From assembly GCA_021794075.1 (NCBI GenBank), contig JAJYRM010000024.1:1-41553 (forward strand): 41,553 nt of DNA, given 5' to 3'. The position numbers were made by a program, and so were the translations under genes. Source of the DNA: Bacteroidota bacterium (GTDB taxonomy: Bacteria > Bacteroidota > Ignavibacteria > Kryptoniales > JAKASW01). A model generated the notes under the pieces. That model saw nothing but the letters and a program-made list of their open reading frames with translations, did no database searches and was not told where the DNA came from. Positions 26,338 through 35,179 of this stretch are shown piece by piece (the stretch's first letter is position 1; the number at the start of each line of letters is the position of its first letter).

Positions 26338-27541
26338 ATGGGGGACGTCCTATCGAGCGGTTGTAACGGCTGGATTGCGCCATGCGCTCGCGGCCAATAT
26401 TCTCATTCTTCGAACGAGAAGGCTGAGATACGTTACCAAATCCCCCGCCGTTCCACCATGTCGGGGAGCGGTTGCTTTGCCGTTGACTGAAGCTTGGCCA
26501 ATGCGAGCATGGTCTTGAATCTACTCCTACGATAAACCGATCCAGCTATCAATCCCACCCACTCACAGCATTAACGCTTAAGGGGCATGGCTCTTCTTGG
26601 TCGTCGGACTCCTTTGAACCCCTTCCGACAAGGCCCGACTGTTTGACTTTCGTGTCACTTAGATATCTAATTGTCCACCCACCGAAGATGGCGGTAAGGC
26701 CAACTCTAGTCATCTGCCTTGATAAGGAATTTAAAAAAATTCTTACAAACCGCTTGATACTAAATAAAAAGATTATTATACTCTCTACGGTTAGAAGGAA
26801 GCGCCGTCCGACTTCGGCTTCAAGATGTTCTTGCGAGGAGTGTGGAACATCGAGAACAGGTTCACAAATCTCATGCTTGTTTTACTTTGGCAAGCCGGTG
26901 GTGTCGCGTAACTCGCCCGATGCCGCACAATCCTCATTCAAATTGTGATGAGAAATTACGTGTTCGTTGGTACGTACGGGAGTCCGGATGCGGTAACAGA
27001 AGCGACGAGCGCCGGTAGATTGAAGAGCGTTTGTATCTCATTATTCTTGTTTTCTGAGAAGGAGCCGTACTTTTGAGTGAGAGCCATGGATCGCGTTGGG
27101 CTAGGGAATCCGGGTATTGTCGCAGTTGCAAGGAGAGATGGGCTCCATTCCATGATGCGCTTCTTGTTGAAATGCCCGGGCAGAGCTATTCTCTCTTTAG
27201 GAATTTGTGATCCACGCTTTGAATGGTGCGGTTGCAAAAGGTTTGAAGGAGCTATATGAATTGCAGGCCGGAGCAACTGGAGGAAATGAAGGGGCGCTTA
27301 GTGGGGCAGTGTCGATCCTTCGGTATTCAAAATCATCCTTTGAAGCGTCCTGATTTGGAGTTGTTCATCCCTGTGGATTCTGAAACGTTCCCGCTGCCAT
27401 TACTCGCTCTGTTGGCCATGCGGAGACATCATGGAAAATTTTCAACGTCATTTCATCAAAGCTTTCATACGTTTCGTTGGTTGATACGGCCTTAAGATGA
27501 ATGACTTGGCTGGACATTGAGAAGATTATGAAGATGAAAGA
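26338..27541. other. 1.2-kb intergenic stretch with possible decayed coding sequence
   Basis: No intact gene is recognisable. At 27140-27353 two overlapping frames look protein-like: APFHDALLVEMPGQSYSLFR (frame ending at about 27210), then, one base shifted, GTG 27207 to TGA 27353 reading VIHALNGAVAKGLKELYELQ. That would fit a frameshifted relic, but I cannot assign a family. The remaining short frames have no ribosome sites. Confidence 0.3.
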
Positions 27542-27559
27542 ATGGGAGGACGAAGGCAA

Positions 27560-28672
27560 GTGAAAAATACAGTTCTTTCTTTAAGCAGTGCAGTGCTCTC
27601 GGTTCTACTGGTCGCCGGGTCTCTCCATTGTCAAACCACCCCGGGTGGCGTGACTTCTCCGCCGAATCTTTTGCTGCGAAATTACAGGCCTAACAGTATT
27701 TATCACTTACCCTACGTTGACATTCGAAAAGCCAAGACGTTGGCGATCGACATGTATTCCACACCTCAAGCGAAATCAGAGAAACAGCTCGGTGAGTGGG
27801 TTGAGCATATGAACTCGTGTGGCATCGAGAAGGCGATTGTTTTAACAGATGCGTATGGGCGTAAGTTTGATTCGCTAAAGACGTTTTACTCTAAGTACCC
27901 TAAAAGGTTTGAGCTTTTCTGTGGTATTGATTTATCGGGTTATTACAAGCGTGGCTTTGCCGAAAAGTCAGTGAGGGAGCTAAAGCAATGCTACGCCGAA
28001 GGCGCCAAAGGCGTGGGAGAATTGGTGGACAGAAGCCGCGGTTTTGTTCACACTACCCCGCCGGCATACTGGGTACACATAGATGATCCAAGACTTGGCC
28101 CCTTGCTCGACGAGTGCGCGAAGCTAGGAATGCCGGTAAGTATCAGCATCGGCGAGCCACAGTGGTGTTATGAGCCCATGGACTCAACCAACGACGGCCT
28201 GATGGGGGCTTATTATCGCCGATTCTCCATGGGGTGGGACTACAACCTGAACCAGGAACTAGCGCATCTCGCAAGAGCGGTCGCAGAACATCCGAAAACA
28301 ATATTTATTGCGGCTCATCTTGCCAACCAGATGACCGATCTCAAGAAGCTTGGAAAGTTGTTTGATAAATACCACAACCTATACGCTGACATTTCCCTTA
28401 GCTATGCGGATTTGGCAACCATTCCGAGATACGCCAGGACCTTCTTGGAGAAGTACAGCCGACAGATCCTGTACGCAACTGACATGGACGAGGGAGCGCA
28501 CATGTATCATGTTACATTTACGATTCTGCAGACGAAGGACGAACATTTCTATGCGGTGAACTTGCTCAAGACTATTTGGCCGCTTTATGGATTAGGGTTG
28601 AACGATAAGACTCTGAAGAGAATATACAGAGAGAACGCGTTGAACATCCTGACAGGAAGGTTTGGAAAGTGA
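27560..28672 (+). CDS. Secreted amidohydrolase-2-family protein lacking canonical metal ligands
   Basis: 370 residues from GTG 27560, chosen because GGGAGGA lies nine bases upstream and it leaves a signal peptide (MKNTVLSLSSAVLSVLLVAG); ATG 27542 in the same frame is possible. The fold matches amidohydrolase family 2 (TIM-barrel metal-dependent hydrolases/decarboxylases): YAEGAKGVGELVDR, PRLGPLLDECAKLGMPVSIS, IGEPQWCYEPMD, KTIFIAAHLAN, NLYADISLSY and ILYATDMDEG. The family normally opens with D-x-H-x-H; here it is DMYST (residues 64-68). The usual barrel His in 'PVxIHxGEP' is Ser 196. His 253 and Asp 308 remain. Metal binding may be reduced or lost. It stands alone between the long gap and the ROK gene. 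Confidence 0.8.
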   Translation: MKNTVLSLSSAVLSVLLVAGSLHCQTTPGGVTSPPNLLLRNYRPNSIYHLPYVDIRKAKTLAIDMYSTPQAKSEKQLGEWVEHMNSCGIEKAIVLTDAYGRKFDSLKTFYSKYPKRFELFCGIDLSGYYKRGFAEKSVRELKQCYAEGAKGVGELVDRSRGFVHTTPPAYWVHIDDPRLGPLLDECAKLGMPVSISIGEPQWCYEPMDSTNDGLMGAYYRRFSMGWDYNLNQELAHLARAVAEHPKTIFIAAHLANQMTDLKKLGKLFDKYHNLYADISLSYADLATIPRYARTFLEKYSRQILYATDMDEGAHMYHVTFTILQTKDEHFYAVNLLKTIWPLYGLGLNDKTLKRIYRENALNILTGRFGK

Positions 28673-28852
28673 TCCCTTTTCGTGAGCAGACCGGGCGTTA
28701 CAATTTGTCTGCAAGAACATTTTATCCATCTGTACCACACCGTAGAGCCGTGCGTCTAAAAGACGGGAAGGCGCTTCCTATCGTTGAACAACAATTGGAT
28801 TACACAGTCAAGGAAGAACTTACGCGGGTTAACAATCATTGGGAATTACATT

Positions 28853-30094
28853 ATGCCAACGTCGAAAGCTTTCAAACAAAATAAGGTAAGCGCTAAGAAC
28901 GAAATTAGACGCAGGCTCGTCCTCCGGGCATTGCTGGATTTCGGGCCACTTTCTCTAACGGACCTGGCCAAAAAGACAGGAATGACTCTGCCTGTAGTCT
29001 CTACCATTGCTTCCTCACTCAAGAAGAGTAAGCTGGTCGTAGAAGGTACCAATGGGACAGAGAGTCAGGTGGGGCGGCCCCCGTCAATTGTCATGTTAAA
29101 TGCGGGCGCTGGTTATATCGTAGGAGTCGACATTGGCCGCCTGTCCACGAATTTCGTTGTGCTCGATCTTGGAACCAACATAGTCGCGGAGGCTAGAAGA
29201 AAGTCTATTACACTAGGGAATGACATTAAGGTCCTTGACGATTTGGAAAAAGAGATACGAAATGTCCTGAGTGAGGCAAAGGCGAGTTGGGATAAAGTGC
29301 TCGGCGTGGGAATTTCTCTGCCCGGAATGGTGAGAGGAAAACAGGGGCTGGGTGAAACGTATTTCAATTTCGGTGAGAAACCCGTTACGGAACTTTTGTC
29401 AAAGCGACTCAGAAAACCTGTCCATCTAGAGCATGACCTCGAAGCCATGGCGTTCGGTGAGCGATGGTTCGGCGCCGCCAAAGATGTGGAGAACGCGATT
29501 TGCGTCAATGTCGGCTGGGGTCTGGGAGTAGGCATCATAATCGACGGGAAAGTCTACTTTGGCCAGGATGGATATGCAGGTGAGTTCGGTCATATCCAGG
29601 TTGTCAAGAGCGGCGAACTCTGTTATTGTGGAAAGAGAGGATGTCTTGAGACTGTCGCATCCGGCAAAGCAGTGACAAGGATAGCGAAGGAGAAGCTTGC
29701 TGCAGGTGCAAAGTCAATGATTACAGAAACTTTGGAAGTGAAAGGGGACGAGATTGATGCGGAGACCGTGCTTAAAGCAGCTTCGCGGGGGGACGAATTT
29801 TCAATTGAAATTCTCGACGAAGCCGCCAAGTACCTCGGATCTGGAATTGCTGTGCTAATCAACCTTCTTAATCCGGCCATGGTAATTTTTGGGGGCGGGG
29901 TGTTCACTGCAGCCCCATATTTGTCGGAGACCGCACGAGTAAGCGCGATCAAACACTCGCTAGTCCCGCTGAGCCGAGATGTTCGATTTGTTACATCCTC
30001 TTTAGGAAGTAAGGCCGGCGCGTTGGGCGCAGCAGCGTATCTTGCCGAAGACCTGTTTGATGTTGAGAGGCTGAATCCATCGGCTTATGTATAA
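28853..30094 (+). CDS. ROK-family transcriptional repressor (NagC/Mlc type)
   Basis: 413 residues from ATG 28853; the frame is open from 28784, but those extra 23 codons do not resemble the family. An N-terminal winged helix-turn-helix (about 18-65: NEIRRRLVLRALLDFGPLSL, TDLAKKTGMTLPVVSTIASS) and GRPPSIVMLN lead into the ROK sugar-kinase-like domain (IVGVDIGRLSTNFVVLDLG, GVGISLPGMV, GWGLGVGIIIDG). The zinc site GHIQV...CYCGKRGCLE is intact (His 247, Cys 257, Cys 259, Cys 264). ROK repressors respond to sugars or sugar phosphates such as GlcNAc-6-P. With nagA-like and nagB-like genes 5 kb downstream, control of amino-sugar use is a reasonable inference. The leader 28673-28852 shows no clear promoter. 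Confidence 0.9.
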   Translation: MPTSKAFKQNKVSAKNEIRRRLVLRALLDFGPLSLTDLAKKTGMTLPVVSTIASSLKKSKLVVEGTNGTESQVGRPPSIVMLNAGAGYIVGVDIGRLSTNFVVLDLGTNIVAEARRKSITLGNDIKVLDDLEKEIRNVLSEAKASWDKVLGVGISLPGMVRGKQGLGETYFNFGEKPVTELLSKRLRKPVHLEHDLEAMAFGERWFGAAKDVENAICVNVGWGLGVGIIIDGKVYFGQDGYAGEFGHIQVVKSGELCYCGKRGCLETVASGKAVTRIAKEKLAAGAKSMITETLEVKGDEIDAETVLKAASRGDEFSIEILDEAAKYLGSGIAVLINLLNPAMVIFGGGVFTAAPYLSETARVSAIKHSLVPLSRDVRFVTSSLGSKAGALGAAAYLAEDLFDVERLNPSAYV

Positions 30095-30683
30095 CTGCGA
30101 ACTTCGCGTGGTTAGCAATCGGGCGATCAATCCTTTTTTACCGATCGTGATGTTGAAGTGAAATATTCCTGGATACATGCTTTCATCGCACCATCGTCGA
30201 CTTTCAAGCGTAACATTCATTTTGAAAAACAATAGTAGATAGCGCTTTTAAACAGAGCAGAACTCCAAGGTGACCGAAAGAAACACGAATACAGAATGAC
30301 GGGAGCCTATACGGTTTGGGTAGAGTCTTATTCGGCCACGGGTTTCCGAGGAGCGGACAATATCGATATGAATGTTCATTGCTGGCTAGTCTGTGGACAA
30401 GCTCCCATCCGCGATGGCAGAACGGGAGGCAAGCGCGGTCGACTTTTTATAACACGACTGAATTTTGGAAGGATGAAATAAACTTCTTCAGAAAGTACCT
30501 GGGTCCATTAGAACATTTGCGCTGCTAAAGACAGTAACAGACAGGATTTGCAAGCCGAGCGGGGAGCGCTTGCTCTCGGATTTAGGGAGATGAAATCGTC
30601 AAAGCCAATCGTTCTTCCGCGGACAACGGCAGGAACTGCAAGAGTCGAAATAAGAGATAGCTACAATACAAATGGGTGATAGG
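30095..30683. other. 590-base gap without recognisable genes
   Basis: Short open frames here have no ribosome site or known motif. The only feature of use is GGGTGATAGG just before ATG 30684, similar to the ribosome-site context of the genes at 17663 and 32838. Confidence 0.45.
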
Positions 30684-32762
30684 ATGAAGAATACAATCGG
30701 AATTGTCCTCGTTTTTTTTGCAACCATCGTATCTGCTGACGCACAAGTAGGTGGCTGGATGAAGGTTATCAAAAATACGGAAGTGGCTGTTAGATACTAC
30801 TCTCCGGTGAAGTCAGGCTCATTCGAGTTGCTTCGCGAAAGGGAGAGCGATGTTAACCATTACGGCATCGTTAAACAATTCAGCGATAGCAGGATGAACG
30901 TGAAGCTGACTTTCAAAAAATACAAGTCTCACATTGAGCTGTTCGGCGAAGCGGTTAACCTTGGCAACCGGAATTTATGTTTTACTTTGAAAGTCATTTT
31001 CCCGCTGAGCCGGACGAGGAATGTAACGTGGAGCTATGAGCTCGACAGCACCGTGGCAGTCAGACCTGGAAAGCGAATATACTGCGACTATATCAAGGCA
31101 CAGAGCGTGGTGCCGAATCATGGCAGTTTCAATGCGGAAGGTGACGACAACGGCGGTTACGGCGACAACCTCGGAACAGGCGAGATGTCCTATTATCCGT
31201 TGGCGGCACTGTCGACGAGCAAGATCGGTTATGGCTGGGGAGTTAGCATGGGAATCCCGCTTGTATTTCGATTGGCATATGAGCCCGCGTCCGGCATGAT
31301 TTCTGAATTCGACCTCGCGACCTCGCCTGAGACATTCAATTTTCCCAATAGAGCATTCTTCAAGCTCTTTCTGTTTCAGTATGATCCCGCCTGGCATATG
31401 CGTGCCGCCTTCAAGAAATATTACAAGCTTGAGCCGAAATACTTCGAAAGAAGGGTGACCCGTGAAGGCATCTGGCTTCCCTTCACGCCGCTGAACGAAA
31501 TAAAGAGGTGGAAGGATTTTCGATTTGCATTTCATGAGACCGATTGGGGTACGAAAGATCGAGGTCTGACTCCTCCGCGTTCTACGATCGCAGCAGACAG
31601 CCTTGCTCATGTCCTAAGCTTTCAGTACACCGACCCATGGGAGATAGAACTGCCGATAACGAAACGTGACAGTACATACGCTCAAGTCACAGGCCAGGCC
31701 ATCATGCATGGAGAAATGGCAAAATACTTATGGAACTGCGCGGCTCGCGACAAGGACGGAAGGCTGATAGCGCGAAGACTTAAGACGCCGTGGAACCACA
31801 CCGGCTGGGCCGTCAGTTTGAATGTAAACGCCGATCCCGACATCAAAGGACCCAATACTTACGATTTTGTCTACAAGAGACAAATCTATCCCGCCTTGAG
31901 GAAAGGTGCCGACGGTGTTTACTTCGACTGCCTCGAATGGTACTGGCAATACGATCTTGATTACGACACGACGCACTTTTCTTACGCGAACTACCCATTG
32001 ACCTTTTCCTCATCGCTTAAGGATCCGAGACCGGCGCTGTGGAGCTACGCGGAAGATTACAAGATGATGCGGAAGATCGCCGATGAAATGCACATTCAGG
32101 GGAAATACGTCATGGGAAACGGATACGGCTGGATCCCATTCGAAGCTGGTCAGTTGGATCTCTTCGGCTCGGAGCTGAACTGGGATTCGAAGATCGAGAC
32201 GGGGATGAAACGGCTGCAGTTCTACCGGGCCCTGTCCGATCAGAAGCCTATTGTGTTCCTTTTGAACGGGGGGATGGATGACAAGGGCTTTACAGATCCT
32301 CCATACACGGGCTACGACAACTATATGGAGAAGATGCTCTTCTTCGGATTCTATCCCTCTTTTTTCAGTGTCAATTCATCCGACAACGTTTATTGGACCG
32401 ACTCGGTGAAATACGATGAAGGGAGGCCGTTCTTTAAGAAGTTCATTCCTTTGATAAAGAGAATTTCGAAGGCGGGCTGGCAACCAATTACATATGCCAG
32501 GCTGAGCAGCAAGACGCTGAGTATTGAGAGGTTCGGAACCAGAAGCAGCAACACTATCTATTTCACTGTGTACAATCCTACAGACATAACGTCTCAAGCT
32601 ACAATGACTGTAGATGCAAGAGCTCTTAACATCAAAAGACTTTCCGGCGTGAAAGGTCTCGTGAAAGGAAGTGCTCTTAGATACATCAAGCGTGGGAATT
32701 CCATCGAGATTCGAATGAACGTGCCAGGTAAATCAACCCGCCTCATAGAGCTGACGAAGTGA
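30684..32762 (+). CDS. Secreted TIM-barrel glycosidase-like protein, family unknown
   Basis: 692 residues from ATG 30684; the frame also contains ATG 30672, but the later start has GGGTGATAGG before it and directly opens a signal peptide (MKNTIGIVLVFFATIVSADA). An N-terminal beta-sandwich (about 25-250) with VAVRYYSPVKSGSFELLRER and FPLSRTRNVTWSYELD precedes a barrel (about 285-600) with PTDWGTKDRG-like opening (FAFHETDWGTKDRGLTPPRS), GADGVYFDCLEWYWQYDLDY, GKYVMGNGYGWIPFEAGQLD, LFGSELNWDSK and GFYPSFFSV. A short C-terminal beta domain ends VPGKSTRLIEL. Asp/Glu in YFDCLEW and FGSELNW are catalytic candidates by position at strand ends. I do not recognise a numbered GH family. It is 75 bases upstream of a second, broken gene of similar type. 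Confidence 0.7.
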   Translation: MKNTIGIVLVFFATIVSADAQVGGWMKVIKNTEVAVRYYSPVKSGSFELLRERESDVNHYGIVKQFSDSRMNVKLTFKKYKSHIELFGEAVNLGNRNLCFTLKVIFPLSRTRNVTWSYELDSTVAVRPGKRIYCDYIKAQSVVPNHGSFNAEGDDNGGYGDNLGTGEMSYYPLAALSTSKIGYGWGVSMGIPLVFRLAYEPASGMISEFDLATSPETFNFPNRAFFKLFLFQYDPAWHMRAAFKKYYKLEPKYFERRVTREGIWLPFTPLNEIKRWKDFRFAFHETDWGTKDRGLTPPRSTIAADSLAHVLSFQYTDPWEIELPITKRDSTYAQVTGQAIMHGEMAKYLWNCAARDKDGRLIARRLKTPWNHTGWAVSLNVNADPDIKGPNTYDFVYKRQIYPALRKGADGVYFDCLEWYWQYDLDYDTTHFSYANYPLTFSSSLKDPRPALWSYAEDYKMMRKIADEMHIQGKYVMGNGYGWIPFEAGQLDLFGSELNWDSKIETGMKRLQFYRALSDQKPIVFLLNGGMDDKGFTDPPYTGYDNYMEKMLFFGFYPSFFSVNSSDNVYWTDSVKYDEGRPFFKKFIPLIKRISKAGWQPITYARLSSKTLSIERFGTRSSNTIYFTVYNPTDITSQATMTVDARALNIKRLSGVKGLVKGSALRYIKRGNSIEIRMNVPGKSTRLIELTK

Positions 32763-32837
32763 TGGATCTTAGATCCGACGAGGTGCTGCAATTAAGGGCC
32801 GTTCGATATATGGCCCACCAAATAGAAGGGTGATGGA

Positions 32838-34874
32838 ATGAAATTAACGGCGAAAATGGAGAAGTTCGCGGCGAGAGTCGGGAGCGTGGCGCTGGTTCTG
32901 CTCGCCCTGGCGGCAATCATGTCACTGTCGATGGGAACCGGCTGGGCTCAGGAGAACTGGACACACTACATGAGGACCTCCGGCCATGGGTTGAACATGT
33001 CGCACATCGACTCGATCATCGCCCGTGCTAAGGAGTCACACGAGTTTGGCATCGAGGTCGATAATGATATAACCGGCAGGTATGCGACCTTCATGCATCC
33101 TGCGGCGAAGCTTGCCGCGATAAGAGCTATGGCCGAAAAAGCTCATGCCGCTGGCAATCACGCATTTGTCTATATCGCCGCATTCGAATGCATAACTTCT
33201 CGCGCCGACAGCGTGAAGCACAATTTGTACGGAGACCACCCCGACTGAGTCCAAAGAAATTTCAAGGGACAGCCGGCGGTGTTCGGGCATGGAATCGCGT
33301 TCTGGGTCAGCAAGGGGGACCAGGATGCTTGGCTGACACCCTATGCGCCGGGATGGCGGAAAATCTACATGAAACGTGTTAGGCAGATCGCGGCCACAGG
33401 GATCGACGGCATCTATGTCGATATACCGTACTGGATGACGTTCTATCCGGGATGGGAGAACTCGTGGGGAAGCTTCGACAAGTACACGGTCGCGGCTTTC
33501 AAGAAAGAGACGGGGCTCAACGCAATGGATATGAAGCTTGGCGACTTCAACGACCCCACGTTCGTGCAGTGGGTGAAGTTCAGGATGAGGACGATAACTG
33601 ATTTCCTGGAGCAGGTGAAACAGAACATCAAGTCAGTGAATCCTCAATGCGAGCTGATACCCGAGATATATCCGGGCTTGGGCTCCGATCCGGTAACAGT
33701 GGGAGCGGATCCCTACCAGCTGGCCCCCGTTGCGGACGTGATCACCCACGAGTATCACGTAGGGAAGGTTTACGCGGCAGAACGCAGGCCGTTCAACTGG
33801 TACAATTTCATAACCGGCATCAAAACCTTCACTGCCTTTGCATACCCCAAGCCGACTTGGATTCTGAGCTATTCCTGGTACAAGGACAAGCATGTGAAGC
33901 CTTCCGCGGCGATGAAGAGCCTCTTCGCGTCTGAATTGTTTTCTGGCGCAAATGTCTGGGACGCCAAAGGATTCGTGATGTCTTCGTCCAATAACTTGTC
34001 GACGCGGAAAATTGCGTTCAAGTGGATCGAGAAGAATCAATACAATCTGTACGGCTCAAGGAGATACGACGTCGATCCGGTTGGAATTTACTTTTCGCCC
34101 GACACGCGCGACCTGTTCCCATACACTTATATCAACAGCTACAGGGGAATGATGCTTCTTCTGATGAACAATCATGTCGATTTCCAGATTGTTACACCGC
34201 GTACACTCCATGCATTCAAGGGAAAGCTGTTGATACTCGATAACATAAAATGCGTCGACAACAGAGAGATCCAATCCTTCAGGTCGCTCTTAAGGCGAGG
34301 CACAAGGTTTCTCGTTACCGGAAACAGTCTCTCGTACGACGACAACAGAGTCTTGCGTCTTGGCGATTACCTCAAGACCCTTTTCGGCGTCGAGGACACA
34401 TCGAATGATCTGAAAAAGGGGGAGGTCCTTTACATGACCGGCGACCCTGGCATGACCTACTACACGCTTGCCGACAGCATGATGGACGGTTACTTCAACG
34501 GCAACCAGAACGACGGGAACAAGCTCAAGAAATATTGCGGTCTCTTCGGGGAAAAACTGTCGGCATTCTGTGATACGGTACCAGGAGTGCGAGTCCACGC
34601 CCCGCTTCGCGTCATAAGCTTTGTTTCCGACACAAGAAGCAAAACCTACATAAACCTTATGGACGTAAGGCAGCTTTCAACTGTATCCAAAGGACCAGAG
34701 AATCCCGACAGGATCACGATCTCGTACAAGAAGACCCTGGGTGGACCCTGGGTAAGAGTTACGCCATTCCTGGGAGACACTTACATTATCCAGGCAGAGA
34801 GCAAAGGCGGTGATTACTCTTTTCAACTTCCGAACTTTAGCAGAGGTGCGGTGCTCTGGTTAGACAAGGATTGA
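32838..34874 (+). pseudogene. Secreted GHL6-like hydrolase interrupted by in-frame TGA at an expected Trp
   Basis: Frames 32838-33248 and 33249-34874 are the same frame, divided only by TGA 33246-33248; read through, about 678 residues. The first part has a signal peptide (after AAGGGTGATGG) and the start of a TIM barrel; the second continues FKGQPAVFGHGIAFWVSKGD, GIDGIYVDIPYWMTFYPGWE, CELIPEIYPG and ADVITHEYHVGK. From about residue 410 a GATase-like segment typical of beta-galactosidase-like trimerisation domains follows (GIYFSPDTRDLFPYTYINSY, GMMLLLMNNHVDFQIVTPRT, FRSLLRRGTRFLVTGNS). The interrupted spot, HPD-stop-VQRNFKG, is where relatives have Trp, so TGG to TGA. The barrel resembles hypothetical glycosyl hydrolase family GHL6. 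It may be a recent pseudogene, as the rest shows no decay. Confidence 0.75.
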
Positions 34875-34987
34875 CTTCAGAATTCGCTCGGCAGGTAAGT
34901 GAGCCCAGCATTAATGGAAGGTGAAAGCGATGTTTCATTGAACTGCGACTGTGCCTTCACATCCCACATACTTAATTGTGAGAAGTC

Positions 34988-35164
34988 TTGAAAAGCCTGT
35001 TAACCGGAATCGAGAACACCTTTAAAATGACTTTGGCTGAAGATGGACTTAAGAAATTTCGCGGCACAATAATTCAGACAAACATCCAGCTCATAAGGAG
35101 AACTTCGGCCCTCCCCAAGAAGGATTTTGCTCAAACCAATCAGCCCGCTGAGGAAATGAACTAG
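34988..35164 (+). CDS. Possible small hydrophilic ORF upstream of the nagA-like gene
   Basis: TTG 34988 to TAG 35162-35164 gives 58 residues (opening LKSLLTGIENTFKMTLAEDG, later KKFRGTIIQTNIQLIRRTSA). An internal ATG at 35027 would give a shorter form. It has no hydrophobic segment, no recognised motif and only a poor ribosome site (GTGAGAAG). It ends 15 bases before the nagA-like start. It may be noncoding or the relic of a larger gene; it is listed because it is the only coding-like reading in the 305-base gap. Confidence 0.25.
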   Translation: MKSLLTGIENTFKMTLAEDGLKKFRGTIIQTNIQLIRRTSALPKKDFAQTNQPAEEMN

Positions 35165-35179
35165 CAGGATCAATTACTC

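Noticed and set aside
26643-26948. 101-codon open frame on the plus strand
   Set aside because: Low-complexity basic sequence with no motif and no ribosome site.
33246-33248. UGA read as Trp or selenocysteine
   Set aside because: TGA terminates other genes at exactly the expected end of conserved domains (for example 15209), and there is no selenocysteine-like context; a nonsense mutation is simpler.
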